A program made the translations under genes and the position numbers. From NCBI GenBank assembly GCA_023229465.1, contig JALNZE010000001.1:62001-126000 (forward strand): DNA of 64,000 nt, written 5' to 3'. Positions 1 to 9,013 of this stretch are shown here, one piece after another. Below the pieces are notes generated by a model. The model was not told the DNA's origin and searched no databases. It saw nothing but the letters and a program-made list of their open reading frames with translations. Numbering within the stretch: position 1 is the first letter of the stretch; the number at the start of each line of letters is the position of its first letter. Source of the DNA: Chitinophagaceae bacterium. Lineage in GTDB: Bacteria; Bacteroidota; Bacteroidia; Chitinophagales; Chitinophagaceae.

Positions 1-1648
1 GCACTGCCCCGTCATACACTTCTTTTTTCCTGAGAATTACATCCTTTTGATCAACGTGTGTATAAAAAAAGAAGCCCGTATCCACCTCTCCAAATTTTTC
101 CACCACCCATTCTGTAAGTGCTTTTGCTTTCAGTAAATAGGCGCCTACCCCTGTCATTTCCTGCAAATAGATATAAGCCTGGATCAGATAGGCATAGTCA
201 TCCAGAAAAGCAGGTATCCTTGCCTGGCCATTCTTATAGGTATGCAGCCAACCATTTTTTACACCGGAAAAGGTTGCTTCAAGAAACTGCATATGCTGTA
301 TTGACCTATCCCTGTATGCGCTTTTACCCAGTGCGGCATAGGCTTTGGCATAAGCCGTATTCATCAGGGCATTCCAGCCAAGCAGTATTTTATCATCTGA
401 TTGCGGGCGAATTCTTCTGTTGCGGTACTGCATCAGCTTTTCCCTGCAATCACTTAATTTCCCGGCAAGTAACTGTTTTGAAAGGCCATTTTGTACTGCA
501 AAATTTTCCGCTACTTCCTTTTTCCAGAGAATATTGGTATGCTCCCAGTTACCTTTTTCTGTTATATTGTAAAAATTACAAAATAGCCCGGCATCTGCAC
601 CCAGAATAGCCGTAACCTCCTCTTTTGACCAGGTATAGAATTTACCTTCCACGCCTTCACTGTCTGCATCAATAGCGCTGTAAAATCCTCCTTCAGTACC
701 CAGCATTTCTCTTTCAATAAAAGCGATGGTTTGCTCAATCTTTTCCGCATAACGGTCATTGCCGGTAATCTGATAGGCTTCAGACAGCACACCAACCAAT
801 AACGCATTATCGTATAACATTTTCTCAAAATGCGGGGCCAGCCATTCATTGTCGGTACTATACCTGGCAAAACCTCCGCCCAGTTGATCGTAAATTCCTC
901 CATCCATCATTTTATCCAGGCTCAGTAAAGCCTGTTGCAATGCTGCCGGTTCTTTTGTAAAATGATAGTGTCTAAGCAGGTATTGGATAGAAAATGTTTG
1001 GGGAAATTTTGGCGCTTTGCCAAATCCCCCCCATTCGGTATCTGCATTGGCAAGCAGGTTATCGGCGATAGTTTGCAAGGTTATATCAGAAAAAAAAAGG
1101 TTGTCTGCTGTTCCGGGTTGCTGAATTCCGAAACCATTGGCAGACAATAAGTGTACCGTCAGATTCTCTGCCTGCGAGAAAATTTCATCTTTTTTTACAA
1201 GATAGTTTTTATGAATGCCGGTTAGTACTTCTTTCCAACTGGCCCGGTTAAAGGCCCTTTCCGGAGGGAAATAAGTTCCGCCAAAAAAAGGTTTGGCATC
1301 CGGGGTTAGAAATACATTGAGTGGCCATCCGCCACTGCCCGTTATAGCCTGAACAGCATCCATATAAATATGATCAAGATCAGGGCGTTCTTCTCTGTCA
1401 ATTTTAATATTGATAAAGTATTCATTCATCAATGCAGCAGTAGCCATATCTTCAAAGCTTTCCCTTTCCATAACATGACACCAATGGCAGGCCGCATAAC
1501 CAATACTTATTAATATGGGTTTGTCTGCTGCTTTTGCTTTTTGTAAAGCTTCTTCCCCCCATGGATACCAGTTAACAGGGTTATGCGCATGTTGTAACAG
1601 GTAGGGACTGGTTTCAGTAATGAGGTGATTGGTATATAGATGGGCCAT
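1..1648 (-). CDS. YyaL-type thioredoxin domain protein (DUF255), 3' end outside window
   Basis: The frame is open from an ATG at 1648 to the window edge, giving 549 codons without a stop, so the C-terminus is missing; the family is usually about 680-700 residues. The N-terminal thioredoxin-fold region carries the CHWC motif at residues 54-57 after the typical start that ends NPVNWYPWG. Further on come GGWPLNVFLTP, the GGGFARYSTD stretch and an (alpha/alpha)6-barrel-like region with YSAIDADSEG, all family signatures (spermatogenesis-associated protein 20/YyaL). The biochemical role of the family is poorly defined; a redox or carbohydrate-related role has been suggested. Preceded on the same strand by hemD and its strong terminator, so it probably has its own promoter. 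Confidence 0.92.
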   Translation of the reverse strand, partial: MAHLYTNHLITETSPYLLQHAHNPVNWYPWGEEALQKAKAADKPILISIGYAACHWCHVMERESFEDMATAALMNEYFINIKIDREERPDLDHIYMDAVQAITGSGGWPLNVFLTPDAKPFFGGTYFPPERAFNRASWKEVLTGIHKNYLVKKDEIFSQAENLTVHLLSANGFGIQQPGTADNLFFSDITLQTIADNLLANADTEWGGFGKAPKFPQTFSIQYLLRHYHFTKEPAALQQALLSLDKMMDGGIYDQLGGGFARYSTDNEWLAPHFEKMLYDNALLVGVLSEAYQITGNDRYAEKIEQTIAFIEREMLGTEGGFYSAIDADSEGVEGKFYTWSKEEVTAILGADAGLFCNFYNITEKGNWEHTNILWKKEVAENFAVQNGLSKQLLAGKLSDCREKLMQYRNRRIRPQSDDKILLGWNALMNTAYAKAYAALGKSAYRDRSIQHMQFLEATFSGVKNGWLHTYKNGQARIPAFLDDYAYLIQAYIYLQEMTGVGAYLLKAKALTEWVVEKFGEVDTGFFFYTHVDQKDVILRKKEVYDGAV

Positions 1649-1699
1649 AAAATTTTCTGTCAGGTTGTTTAAAATGCAACCAATAATTGATTAGCTATA

Positions 1700-1748
1700 T
1701 TACGACAAATAAAAAGCCCCTGTTACAGGGGCTTTTTATTTGTCGTAA
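1700..1748 (-). terminator. Very long perfect hairpin terminator after hemD
   Basis: Two 23-base arms (1700-1722 and 1726-1748) are exact reverse complements around a 3-base loop. The GC-rich core (AGCCCCTG/CAGGGGCT) is flanked by A and T runs, so it reads as an intrinsic terminator on either strand. It lies 7 bases past the hemD stop and 51 bases before the YyaL start. Confidence 0.85.
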
Positions 1749-1755
1749 ATCGAAA

Positions 1756-2556
1756 TTATTTTTTTATTACCTTTTCACCGCATAAAAACTGGTCCAGTGC
1801 GGCGCACATACTGGGCTTTTGGGGAGAAGGTACTTTTATCTCCAGTTGTAAACCGGCTTCTTCTACGGCTTTGGATGTATTACTGCCAAAAGCGCCAATC
1901 ACTGTTCCGTTCTGTTTAAACCCGGGAAAATTATCGTACAAACTTTTTACACCACTTGGTGTAAAAAAACAGATCACATCAAAATCTTTGGCGCCTAATA
2001 CTTCTTTAATGTCATTGCTGATTGACCTGTACATGAACCCGAGCTGATATTCACACTTGTTAGTCTTGAGCCAGTTCACAATTTCATTATCCTGTTGGTT
2101 CTCACTGCATACATATAGGAATTTTTCATTTTCCTTATGCTTGTTAATCACATCAAACATGCTTTTATTGGTGCCATCGGCACCATAAAACACTTTTCGC
2201 TTTCTATACAGGATAAATTTCTGAAGGTAAAGAGCTACCGCTTCGGTTATGCAGAAATATTTGGTATCCTGTCCAATGATTACTTTCATTTCTTCACACA
2301 TACGGAAAAAATGATCAATCGCATTTCGGCTGGTAAACATAACGGCCGAGTAGTACATGATATCAATTTTTTGCTTTCGGAAATCCCGTGCCGCAATACC
2401 TTCCAGTTTGATGAAAGGCTTGAAGATCAGCTCCACATTGTATTTTCTTTCCAGATCAAAATAGGGAGACTTTTCACTTTCCGGTCTTGGTTGGGAAATC
2501 AAAATTCTCTTTGTTGCTTTGGCAGTAACTGATTTTTTTGGACCGTTCTTTAACAT
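1756..2556 (-). CDS. hemD: Uroporphyrinogen-III synthase
   Basis: A 266-residue protein of the HemD fold, which closes hydroxymethylbilane with inversion of ring D to make uroporphyrinogen III in haem/sirohaem/B12 synthesis. Recognisable features are the ILISQPRPESE opening of the first domain, VMFTSRNAIDHFF, and the C-terminal CFFTPSGVKSLYDNF followed by IGAFGSNTSKAVEEAGL, matching the TSxxGV and GxxTA-type blocks of the family. It is cytoplasmic. The neighbouring DUF4271 gene upstream on the same strand (26 bases away) is a common Bacteroidota arrangement, and hemW diverges from that pair. HemD sequences are poorly conserved, so identity rests on these blocks and context. Confidence 0.88.
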   Translation of the reverse strand: MLKNGPKKSVTAKATKRILISQPRPESEKSPYFDLERKYNVELIFKPFIKLEGIAARDFRKQKIDIMYYSAVMFTSRNAIDHFFRMCEEMKVIIGQDTKYFCITEAVALYLQKFILYRKRKVFYGADGTNKSMFDVINKHKENEKFLYVCSENQQDNEIVNWLKTNKCEYQLGFMYRSISNDIKEVLGAKDFDVICFFTPSGVKSLYDNFPGFKQNGTVIGAFGSNTSKAVEEAGLQLEIKVPSPQKPSMCAALDQFLCGEKVIKK

Positions 2557-2581
2557 ACTGCTGATCTAAGATTATACAAAA

Positions 2582-3610
2582 TTAAAAACTTCCGGCAAAA
2601 TAATTGATTAATCCCTTATAAATCAATACCAGCGGAAGCAATTCAACGGCGCAAAGGTAGAGAAAAAAATGTAACGCATTCACTTTCAGTTTATTCCGAA
2701 TGGTATGATAAGATACCCAATAGCGGTAAGCCAGTAATATTGCCAGCAGTACGACAGACAGGTTAATGGCCACTTCCACTACCTGCTTTTCAGCAAAAGC
2801 CAATATAAGTAAGAAGGGGATCAACATAACCCCAAGCACTTTATTTACCATAAAAACCACAAAAATATATAGTCCCGCTGCCTCTTTTGTATTAAAAACC
2901 CATCCGGCAAAAAGGAGGAAAAGGTACTTAAGAAGATAGGTAAGCAGTAAAACAGCGGCACAGCCTGCTGCCAGCCACCAGAACGAAAGGTCTATCCAGT
3001 TTTTGTATTGTATAAGCAGGCTGATATATAAACCGGCACTGATGATAAATAGCAGGTTTGCCAGCAAGGAAGCCAGGTTATCCTGCAAAAGTTGGTCGCG
3101 GGTTTGTTTTTGACGAAGGGAGGATTGAAAGAAAAGTAAAAAAAGGTTACTGAAATATTTTGGAAAAGCTGCCCGAAAGAACGCAAGAATAAAAATTACG
3201 CCCGCCACCAGGTAAAAAAGCTCATCCTTTATGATTTGTTTATGGTAATCTATGATCATAAACATGGCAGGCTTGTTCAGCGGCAGCAATGGATGCGTTG
3301 CAAATTTTTGATAGGTTGATGTATCATATCTCTCTACCGCTGGCATAAGTAAAGCTGCTTTGCTTATTGAATCGGCCCTCAGACTATCTACATACTTTCT
3401 GACAATCAGTAAACGGTTGTTTTTAATAAACCTATCCGGGTGCTTACTTTCAGCGGTATCAATCATTTTTTTCTTCAAGGGCAAGGGTGCAGACCGCGAA
3501 ATAGTGGGGGGGGCTTTGCGTGTAGACTCAGGACGGTTCATTGAATCTGCCTGGCAAAAAGCGGTACAGGCAAAACAAATCATGAAACATATCAGGGAAA
3601 CTCTCTTCAA
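2582..3610 (-). CDS. DUF4271 integral membrane protein
   Basis: About 342 residues. The N-terminus is a signal peptide if translation starts at TTG 3610 (MKRVSLICFMICFACTAFC, then QADS); a TTG at 3628 and an ATG at 3583 are alternatives, the latter losing the basic n-region. After a periplasmic segment of roughly 110 residues rich in Pro, Ser and Lys come several hydrophobic helices, including YLVAGVIFILAFFRAAFP and LAILLAYRYWVSYHTIRNKL. This fits the DUF4271 family of Bacteroidota, whose function is unknown. It is 26 bases upstream of hemD and probably co-transcribed. An 8-base C/G run (3506-3513) lies in the N-terminal coding region. Confidence 0.8.
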   Translation of the reverse strand: MKRVSLICFMICFACTAFCQADSMNRPESTRKAPPTISRSAPLPLKKKMIDTAESKHPDRFIKNNRLLIVRKYVDSLRADSISKAALLMPAVERYDTSTYQKFATHPLLPLNKPAMFMIIDYHKQIIKDELFYLVAGVIFILAFFRAAFPKYFSNLFLLFFQSSLRQKQTRDQLLQDNLASLLANLLFIISAGLYISLLIQYKNWIDLSFWWLAAGCAAVLLLTYLLKYLFLLFAGWVFNTKEAAGLYIFVVFMVNKVLGVMLIPFLLILAFAEKQVVEVAINLSVVLLAILLAYRYWVSYHTIRNKLKVNALHFFLYLCAVELLPLVLIYKGLINYFAGSF

Positions 3611-3675
3611 ACCGGTGATTTGTGGCAAAAATATGGAGGCAGCGGCATTAATCGCAGAACAAATACCGATAACAT

Positions 3676-3683
3676 TACTTTTG
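3676..3683 (+). promoter_or_regulatory. Candidate Bacteroidota -7 box for hemW
   Basis: TACTTTTG matches the TAnnTTTG consensus exactly, 25 bases before the hemW ATG in the divergent gap with the DUF4271 gene. I see no clear TTTG at the -33 position, so the call is tentative. Confidence 0.4.
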
Positions 3684-3708
3684 TATTGATTTATTAAATA
3701 AATTTTCG

Positions 3709-4851
3709 ATGGCAGGCATCTATATTCATATCCCTTTTTGCAGGAAAGCCTGCCATTACTGTAATTTTCATTTCTCTACTTCCCGGCAAAGAATCCCTGA
3801 AATGGTTAGGGCAATCAATAAAGAGGCTGAAATACAACGCTTTTACCTCTCAGAAAAAATAGATACCATTTATTTTGGAGGAGGAACGCCCTCACTCTTA
3901 TCTACCTGCGAAATACAAAGTATCCTGTCTGTAATCAGAAGCTTGTTTACAGTAGAGGAAGGGGCAGAGATAAGTTTAGAAGCCAACCCGGATGACATTA
4001 CAGAAGAAACCGTTGCAGGCTGGAAAGAATCAGGGATCAACCGTTTAAGTATCGGCATCCAGTCTTTTGTTGAATCGGACCTACAGTGGATGAACCGCGC
4101 TCATACGGTTACCCAGGCAAAAGCAGCAATTTTATTAGCACAAAAACAGGGAATCACAACTATTTCTATTGACCTGATCTATGGAACACCTTTATTAACG
4201 GATGCTGCCTGGAAAGAGAATGTAACCACTGCCATTTCATTAAACATTCCACACCTCTCCTGTTATGCATTAACGGTTGAGCCCAGAACTGCATTGGCAA
4301 AGATGATCCACACAAAACGCTTACCAGATGTGGATCCGGAAAAACAGGCCAGGCATTTTACGTTACTTACAGAGTGGATGGCAGAAGCAGGTTTTGAGCA
4401 TTACGAAATTTCAAATTTTGCCTTGCCCGGTTTTCGCAGTAAGCATAATAGCAGCTATTGGCAGGGTAAGCCCTACCTCGGACTGGGACCTTCTGCCCAT
4501 TCATTCAATGGTAAAAGCAGGCAATGGAATATTGCCAATAATAGTCTGTATCTGAAAAGTATCGAAAATGCTGCCGTTCCTTTTGAAATTGAACTATTGA
4601 GTGAGGGGCAGCAATTGAATGAATTTATTATGACGCGTTTGCGAACCATGGAAGGCATACCACTGAAACAGGTTACAACAGGTTGGGGGGAAGGAAAAGC
4701 GATGGAAATAATTGAGACGGCACAAAAACATATCCTTCTTGGGCACTTAGTTCATGTAAATGATTTTGTAAAACTTACCGGAACCGGCCAATTTCTGGCA
4801 GACGGGATAGCGGCTGATCTTTTTTCCAATGAAACTCAACAAACTTTTTAA
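3709..4851 (+). CDS. hemW: Radical SAM haem chaperone HemW
   Basis: A 380-residue radical SAM protein. Cys11, Cys15 and Cys18 form the CX3CX2C cluster motif (GIYIHIPFCRKACHYCNF). The following residues are N-F rather than X-C, so it lacks the fourth Cys of true coproporphyrinogen dehydrogenase HemN; this favours HemW, which delivers haem to target proteins. Other family blocks are IYFGGGTPSLL, SLEANPDD, RLSIGIQSF and the C-terminal HN(S/N)SYWQGKPYLGLGPSAHS. Cytoplasmic. It diverges from the hemD/DUF4271 pair, so haem-related genes cluster here, and converges on gpsA. Confidence 0.93.
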   Translation: MAGIYIHIPFCRKACHYCNFHFSTSRQRIPEMVRAINKEAEIQRFYLSEKIDTIYFGGGTPSLLSTCEIQSILSVIRSLFTVEEGAEISLEANPDDITEETVAGWKESGINRLSIGIQSFVESDLQWMNRAHTVTQAKAAILLAQKQGITTISIDLIYGTPLLTDAAWKENVTTAISLNIPHLSCYALTVEPRTALAKMIHTKRLPDVDPEKQARHFTLLTEWMAEAGFEHYEISNFALPGFRSKHNSSYWQGKPYLGLGPSAHSFNGKSRQWNIANNSLYLKSIENAAVPFEIELLSEGQQLNEFIMTRLRTMEGIPLKQVTTGWGEGKAMEIIETAQKHILLGHLVHVNDFVKLTGTGQFLADGIAADLFSNETQQTF

Positions 4852-4913
4852 CCGCCAATAATTGTATCGAAATAAATTTGAAGTGAGTGCGGGTAAAACG
4901 GTTTTCCTGGTTA

Positions 4914-5912
4914 CTATATAAGAAATGTTTCGATCCGCTTAAATCCTTCCGCAGCAGGAAGTTGTTCCCACAAAATTTCATAGATAGTTTCCGCGATAGG
5001 CATTGCTGCTTTTACCGACTTGTTTAAGGTTAGTATACACTTACTGGCATTGTACCCTTCTGCCACCATATTTAATTCTAACTGAGCTGCTTTTACGGAA
5101 TAGCCCTTGCCTATCATGTTCCCAAATGTTCTGTTCCGGCTAAATAAAGAATAACAGGTAACCAGCAAATCACCCAGGTAAACAGAACTGGCAAAATTAG
5201 GTGATGCTGTTCGCTGATTATTATTGAGCTGTGTGAGAAAAGTCACTACTTCATTGGCCCCATTGGCTATGTAAACACTTAAAAAATTATCGCCATATTC
5301 CAGTCCGTGTGCAATTCCTGCCCCTAACGCATAAATATTTTTAAGTACCGCGGCATATTGCACACCCCAAACATCATTATTCACCAGTGTATTAAGATAC
5401 TCCGTTTTGAAATGTGAGGCAATCACTGAGGCAGTAGCTGCATCCATCCCGGAAAAAGTGAGATAAGATAATTTTTCTGATGCTACTTCTTCCGCGTGGC
5501 AGGGACCTAATACAGCAAAATAATCTGCTATGTCCACCTCAAAATTATTTGCTACATATTGATTAACCAATTGGTTACCGGAGGGTAGCATTCCTTTTAC
5601 TGCAGAAATTATTTTTTTTCCATGCAGCGCATCCGCCGGTAATTGCCGGAGGGCCTTTTCTACAAAGGCGGAGGGTACTGCAATAACCAGCGCATCAGAT
5701 TGTGCTACCACAGTCTGAATATCATCACTTAATCGTATTTGTGAAAGATTAAAATAGACACTGCTCAGGTAATGTGGATTATGCCTGCGCTTCTCCATGG
5801 TATGAATGGTATCCGAATTGCGAACCCACCAATGGATAGTATTGCCATTATCTGTCAATATTTTAGCCAGTGCCGTGGCCCAACTTCCGCTACCTATTAT
5901 TCCAAACTGCAT
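4914..5912 (-). CDS. gpsA: Glycerol-3-phosphate dehydrogenase [NAD(P)+]
   Basis: A 332-residue dehydrogenase that reduces dihydroxyacetone phosphate to sn-glycerol 3-phosphate, the backbone of phospholipids. The N-terminal dinucleotide fold shows GIIGSGSWATALAK (residues 4-17). GPCHAEEV (136-143) and the catalytic-Lys segment AAVLKNIYALGAGI (Lys191) are intact, and length is normal. It is transcribed alone: convergent with hemW, and separated from the upstream adaptor gene by a terminator at 5990-6012. Confidence 0.95.
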   Translation of the reverse strand: MQFGIIGSGSWATALAKILTDNGNTIHWWVRNSDTIHTMEKRRHNPHYLSSVYFNLSQIRLSDDIQTVVAQSDALVIAVPSAFVEKALRQLPADALHGKKIISAVKGMLPSGNQLVNQYVANNFEVDIADYFAVLGPCHAEEVASEKLSYLTFSGMDAATASVIASHFKTEYLNTLVNNDVWGVQYAAVLKNIYALGAGIAHGLEYGDNFLSVYIANGANEVVTFLTQLNNNQRTASPNFASSVYLGDLLVTCYSLFSRNRTFGNMIGKGYSVKAAQLELNMVAEGYNASKCILTLNKSVKAAMPIAETIYEILWEQLPAAEGFKRIETFLI

Positions 5913-5989
5913 TACTAAAATGAATATTTATGCAAACATACGAAATGAGTCCCTATCCGAATAATCACCAACAAGGTTATTAAAAACAA

Positions 5990-6012
5990 AACGGCAGGTA
6001 AAACCTGCCGTT
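5990..6012 (-). terminator. Hairpin terminator after the efflux adaptor gene
   Basis: Ten-base perfect arms AACGGCAGGT and ACCTGCCGTT with a 3-base loop. On the minus strand the hairpin is followed by a T-rich run (TTGTTTTTA), the form of an intrinsic terminator, about 35 bases after the adaptor stop codon. Confidence 0.85.
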
Positions 6013-6046
6013 GTATAGATCATTCTTTAAGAGAGGGGGAAGGGGA

Positions 6047-7411
6047 TCAATTCGATTTCTTTTCTTCAAATAATTTGTCTTTCGGTACAACTTTAACTAA
6101 AGTTCCCTCTTTCAGCGTCTTACTTACAATGGAATAGGGCCCGGTAATCACTTCATCGCCTTCCTGTAATCCTTCAACAATCTCAATATAATTAAGGTCC
6201 TGAATAGCTGTTTTTACCTTAACCTTTTTTACTTTATTGTCTTTTTGTAATACAAAAACAACTTCTTCAATATCATCATCCGAGCTGGTAGATTTTGCCT
6301 TCTCCTGCTCAGGTTTTTTATCCTCCTTATTTTCTTCTCCCGGTGCAATATCGCTTTTCTTATCCCTGGTAGTAACGGCGTTTAACGCTACTGACAAAAC
6401 ATTCTCCCTGGTTCTGGTCTGTATATCTGCGCTGGCAGTCATACCCGGACGGAAAGGGAAACCTTTGCCAGTTGCAACCAGGTCACTATAAGATTCTGGC
6501 AACAAACGGATATGAACTTTATAATTAGTTACATCAGTATTGGAAGAAGCGCCGGATGACCCTGTATTTGGGTTGGCTATTTTGTATACCAGCCCTTTAA
6601 ATTTACGATTAGTATACGCATCAACTTCAACAATGGCAGTATCACCAAGTTTTACTTTTGGTATATCATTTTCGCCAACATCCACCCGAACTTCAATACT
6701 GCGCATATCAGCAACCCGCATCATTTCTGTACCAACATTAAAACTGTTACCCGCTACACGTTCTCCCTTTTTCACATTCATCAAACTAACCATACCATCC
6801 ATGGGTGATATAATTACTGTACGGGAAAGGTCTTTATCTGCTTTGGATAACTGTGCCTCGGCGCTCTGTATAGAGGCTTCCCCGCTTTTCAGCCCTTCTC
6901 TTGCAGCAGTATAATTAGCCTGTGCCGTTAAATAATTTTGTTCTGCCTGTTCAAACTCGGCAAGGGAAACTACTTTATCGTTGAATAACTTCTTTTGACG
7001 GTCGTAAATATTTTTATGGTTATCAAAAGTAGCTTTCAATCCGGCCAGGCTGGCAGTTGAGTTAGATAACTGGGCTTTAGTCTGGTTTACGCCTGCTTCT
7101 ACCTGATCGCGCTGGGTAAGGTAGATATCTGCATAAATTCTTGCCAGTATTTGCCCACGCTTTACGCTATCCCCTTCATTCACATTCAATTCAACAATTT
7201 CTCCACTAATATCCGGGCTTACTTTTACTTCAATCTCTGGATACACTTTACCGCTGGCATTTACTGTTTCAATGATGGTTCTTGTGGTAACTTTTTCAGA
7301 TGATACTTTTAAACCTTCTTCTTTGCCAATCACCCCGGCTTTCTTCAGGCCTATCAAAGCACCTATCACAACAACCAACGCTACAATGATCCAAATCAAT
7401 TTCTTATTCAT
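6047..7411 (-). CDS. Efflux pump periplasmic adaptor (HlyD/MacA family)
   Basis: 454 residues. An N-terminal anchor helix (IWIIVALVVVIGALIGL) is followed by the biotinyl-lipoyl-like half (SPDISGEIVELNVNEGDSVKRGQILARI), a long coiled-coil hairpin (about residues 100-200, with YDRQKKLFNDKVVSLAEFEQAE), the second lipoyl half (IISPMDGMVSLMNVKKGERV), a beta-barrel region and a C-terminal membrane-proximal domain ending in GLQEGDEVITGP. It should bridge an inner-membrane transporter to TolC. A charged low-complexity linker (EENKEDKKPEQEKAK) interrupts the C-terminal part near residue 360. It follows the tolC-like gene in one operon, but no permease or ATPase gene is adjacent. Confidence 0.9.
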   Translation of the reverse strand: MNKKLIWIIVALVVVIGALIGLKKAGVIGKEEGLKVSSEKVTTRTIIETVNASGKVYPEIEVKVSPDISGEIVELNVNEGDSVKRGQILARIYADIYLTQRDQVEAGVNQTKAQLSNSTASLAGLKATFDNHKNIYDRQKKLFNDKVVSLAEFEQAEQNYLTAQANYTAAREGLKSGEASIQSAEAQLSKADKDLSRTVIISPMDGMVSLMNVKKGERVAGNSFNVGTEMMRVADMRSIEVRVDVGENDIPKVKLGDTAIVEVDAYTNRKFKGLVYKIANPNTGSSGASSNTDVTNYKVHIRLLPESYSDLVATGKGFPFRPGMTASADIQTRTRENVLSVALNAVTTRDKKSDIAPGEENKEDKKPEQEKAKSTSSDDDIEEVVFVLQKDNKVKKVKVKTAIQDLNYIEIVEGLQEGDEVITGPYSIVSKTLKEGTLVKVVPKDKLFEEKKSN

Positions 7412-7465
7412 AAAACAGTTTTTCTTTTAACGCTTTTTGCTATTTGCAAAAGGCTGTTGGTAGAT

Positions 7466-8929
7466 TTATAATTTCAGGCCCCTCCCTTTGTAGAATTCAA
7501 GCAACTTCATTTTAAAAACATAATCATATTGATTACTGAGTTGCTGCACTTTTGCTTTCAGCAGGTTATTTTGATTTGTAATGAGGTCAAGTGAGCTGAG
7601 TAAACCCACTTCATAACGCTTAATGGCAAAATCATACGCTTTCTGTGCACTGGTTACTAACTTTTTGCCTGCATTAAATTTTTGCAGTGCGGTGATGGCA
7701 TTGGTATACGCTGCATAAATATTCTGCCTGAGCGTAAGGTCACTTTGTTGTTTTTGCAATTCGGCAGATTTAAGATTCAATTTGGCTTGCTGGATATTGA
7801 TTTTCGCCTGGTGATTATTATAAATGGGAATACTTAAACTAATACCCAGGTTTTGTCCGAAATTATTATCCAGTTGCCTGGACCAACCATCCCATAACTG
7901 ATCAAATCCGCGGCTGGTCTGCGTTAGTTTATATATGGGATTCTGCACATAATAATTTACGTTACTCAAAGTAATGATTGGTTCAGAACCTGTAATCGGG
8001 CTATATCCTAAAAATGATCCGCCGGTTATTTTTTTAAATGAACTAGAAAAGTTGGTTGAAAGATTACCTCCCAAACTTATGGTAGGATACATGAGCGCTT
8101 TTGATACCAAAATACTTTTCTGTGCAGACTTAATCCTGAACTCATTGGCTTTTTGCAATGGTTGATATTGCAGGGCCAGATCGTAAACCATTTCAGGCTG
8201 GAGTTCGGCAAATGATTCAATCGGAATTTGATCAACTGCCGGTGTTTCAATGCCAAATAGAACATCAGTTTCCAGGTTCAGTAATGCGCGAAGATTTAAT
8301 AAACTTTGCTCATAATTTCCTTTTGAAGCATAATAGTTACTGCTGTCTGTAGCCAATTGCGCCTCTACTTCGGCAAGGTTCAGTTCAGGCAATACGCCTG
8401 CTTCAACCCTTTTCCTTGTAATATCAAATTGATTCTGTGTTTGAGATATCTGTACCTCACTAATTTTTAATTGCTCTTTGGAAGACAATACCTGCAGGTA
8501 GTAGGTAGCCACATTAAAAGATACATCATTGGCCGCTCTGGCTACATCCGCAAGGGCCGCCTCGGCATTAAATTTTGCTACCAGGGTTGTATTTTTTAAC
8601 CGGCCAAAATTATACAATTGGGCCCCTGCATTAATACCAAAATTCTGGTATAAAAACTGTGATGTTGAGAAACTATTGGTGGTAGGGTCAATGGATCGCC
8701 CAAAACGAACGCCGGTTGAAGAACTTCCATTCAGGCTGGGATAAATATTATTCTTTGCCTGTTTTGCCTGTAAAGCGGCAATCCTTGCCTGTATATCTGC
8801 CTGCTTGATAGATATATTATATTCAAGCGCATGCTCGATACAATGACGAAGATCCCAGTTATCCGAGGCCCTTTGCGCAAATGCCTGGGAAATACATACG
8901 CAACAAATAAGGGTCAAATACTTCTTCAT
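7466..8929 (-). CDS. TolC-family outer membrane efflux protein
   Basis: 487 residues from the ATG at 8929, chosen because it gives a clean signal peptide (MKKYLTLICCVCISQAFAQ); the frame extends 22 codons upstream but without a secretion signal at its front. The mature protein shows the duplicated OEP pattern: NWDLRHCIEHALEYNISIKQADIQ near the start, long helices rich in Gln/Ala/Leu, and a second repeat beginning near SLSIPIYNNHQAKINIQQAKLNLKSAEL. It would form the trimeric outer-membrane channel of a tripartite efflux system with the adaptor encoded 54 bases downstream. Confidence 0.92.
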   Translation of the reverse strand: MKKYLTLICCVCISQAFAQRASDNWDLRHCIEHALEYNISIKQADIQARIAALQAKQAKNNIYPSLNGSSSTGVRFGRSIDPTTNSFSTSQFLYQNFGINAGAQLYNFGRLKNTTLVAKFNAEAALADVARAANDVSFNVATYYLQVLSSKEQLKISEVQISQTQNQFDITRKRVEAGVLPELNLAEVEAQLATDSSNYYASKGNYEQSLLNLRALLNLETDVLFGIETPAVDQIPIESFAELQPEMVYDLALQYQPLQKANEFRIKSAQKSILVSKALMYPTISLGGNLSTNFSSSFKKITGGSFLGYSPITGSEPIITLSNVNYYVQNPIYKLTQTSRGFDQLWDGWSRQLDNNFGQNLGISLSIPIYNNHQAKINIQQAKLNLKSAELQKQQSDLTLRQNIYAAYTNAITALQKFNAGKKLVTSAQKAYDFAIKRYEVGLLSSLDLITNQNNLLKAKVQQLSNQYDYVFKMKLLEFYKGRGLKL

Positions 8930-9013
8930 ATTAAACAAAAATAACGGTTTCCTTGCCAGTTCCCTAAATTTTAGACAGGCGGAAAGGAACTGCACTAAAC
9001 AGTTTAAAAACTG

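Noticed and set aside
562..903. Open frame on the minus strand within the YyaL gene
   Set aside because: It is out of frame with the YyaL coding sequence, which runs uninterrupted through the same bases and carries all the family motifs.
3709..4851. Oxygen-independent coproporphyrinogen oxidase (HemN)
   Set aside because: The CX3CX2C motif is not followed by the X-Cys of HemN, and the length of 380 fits HemW.
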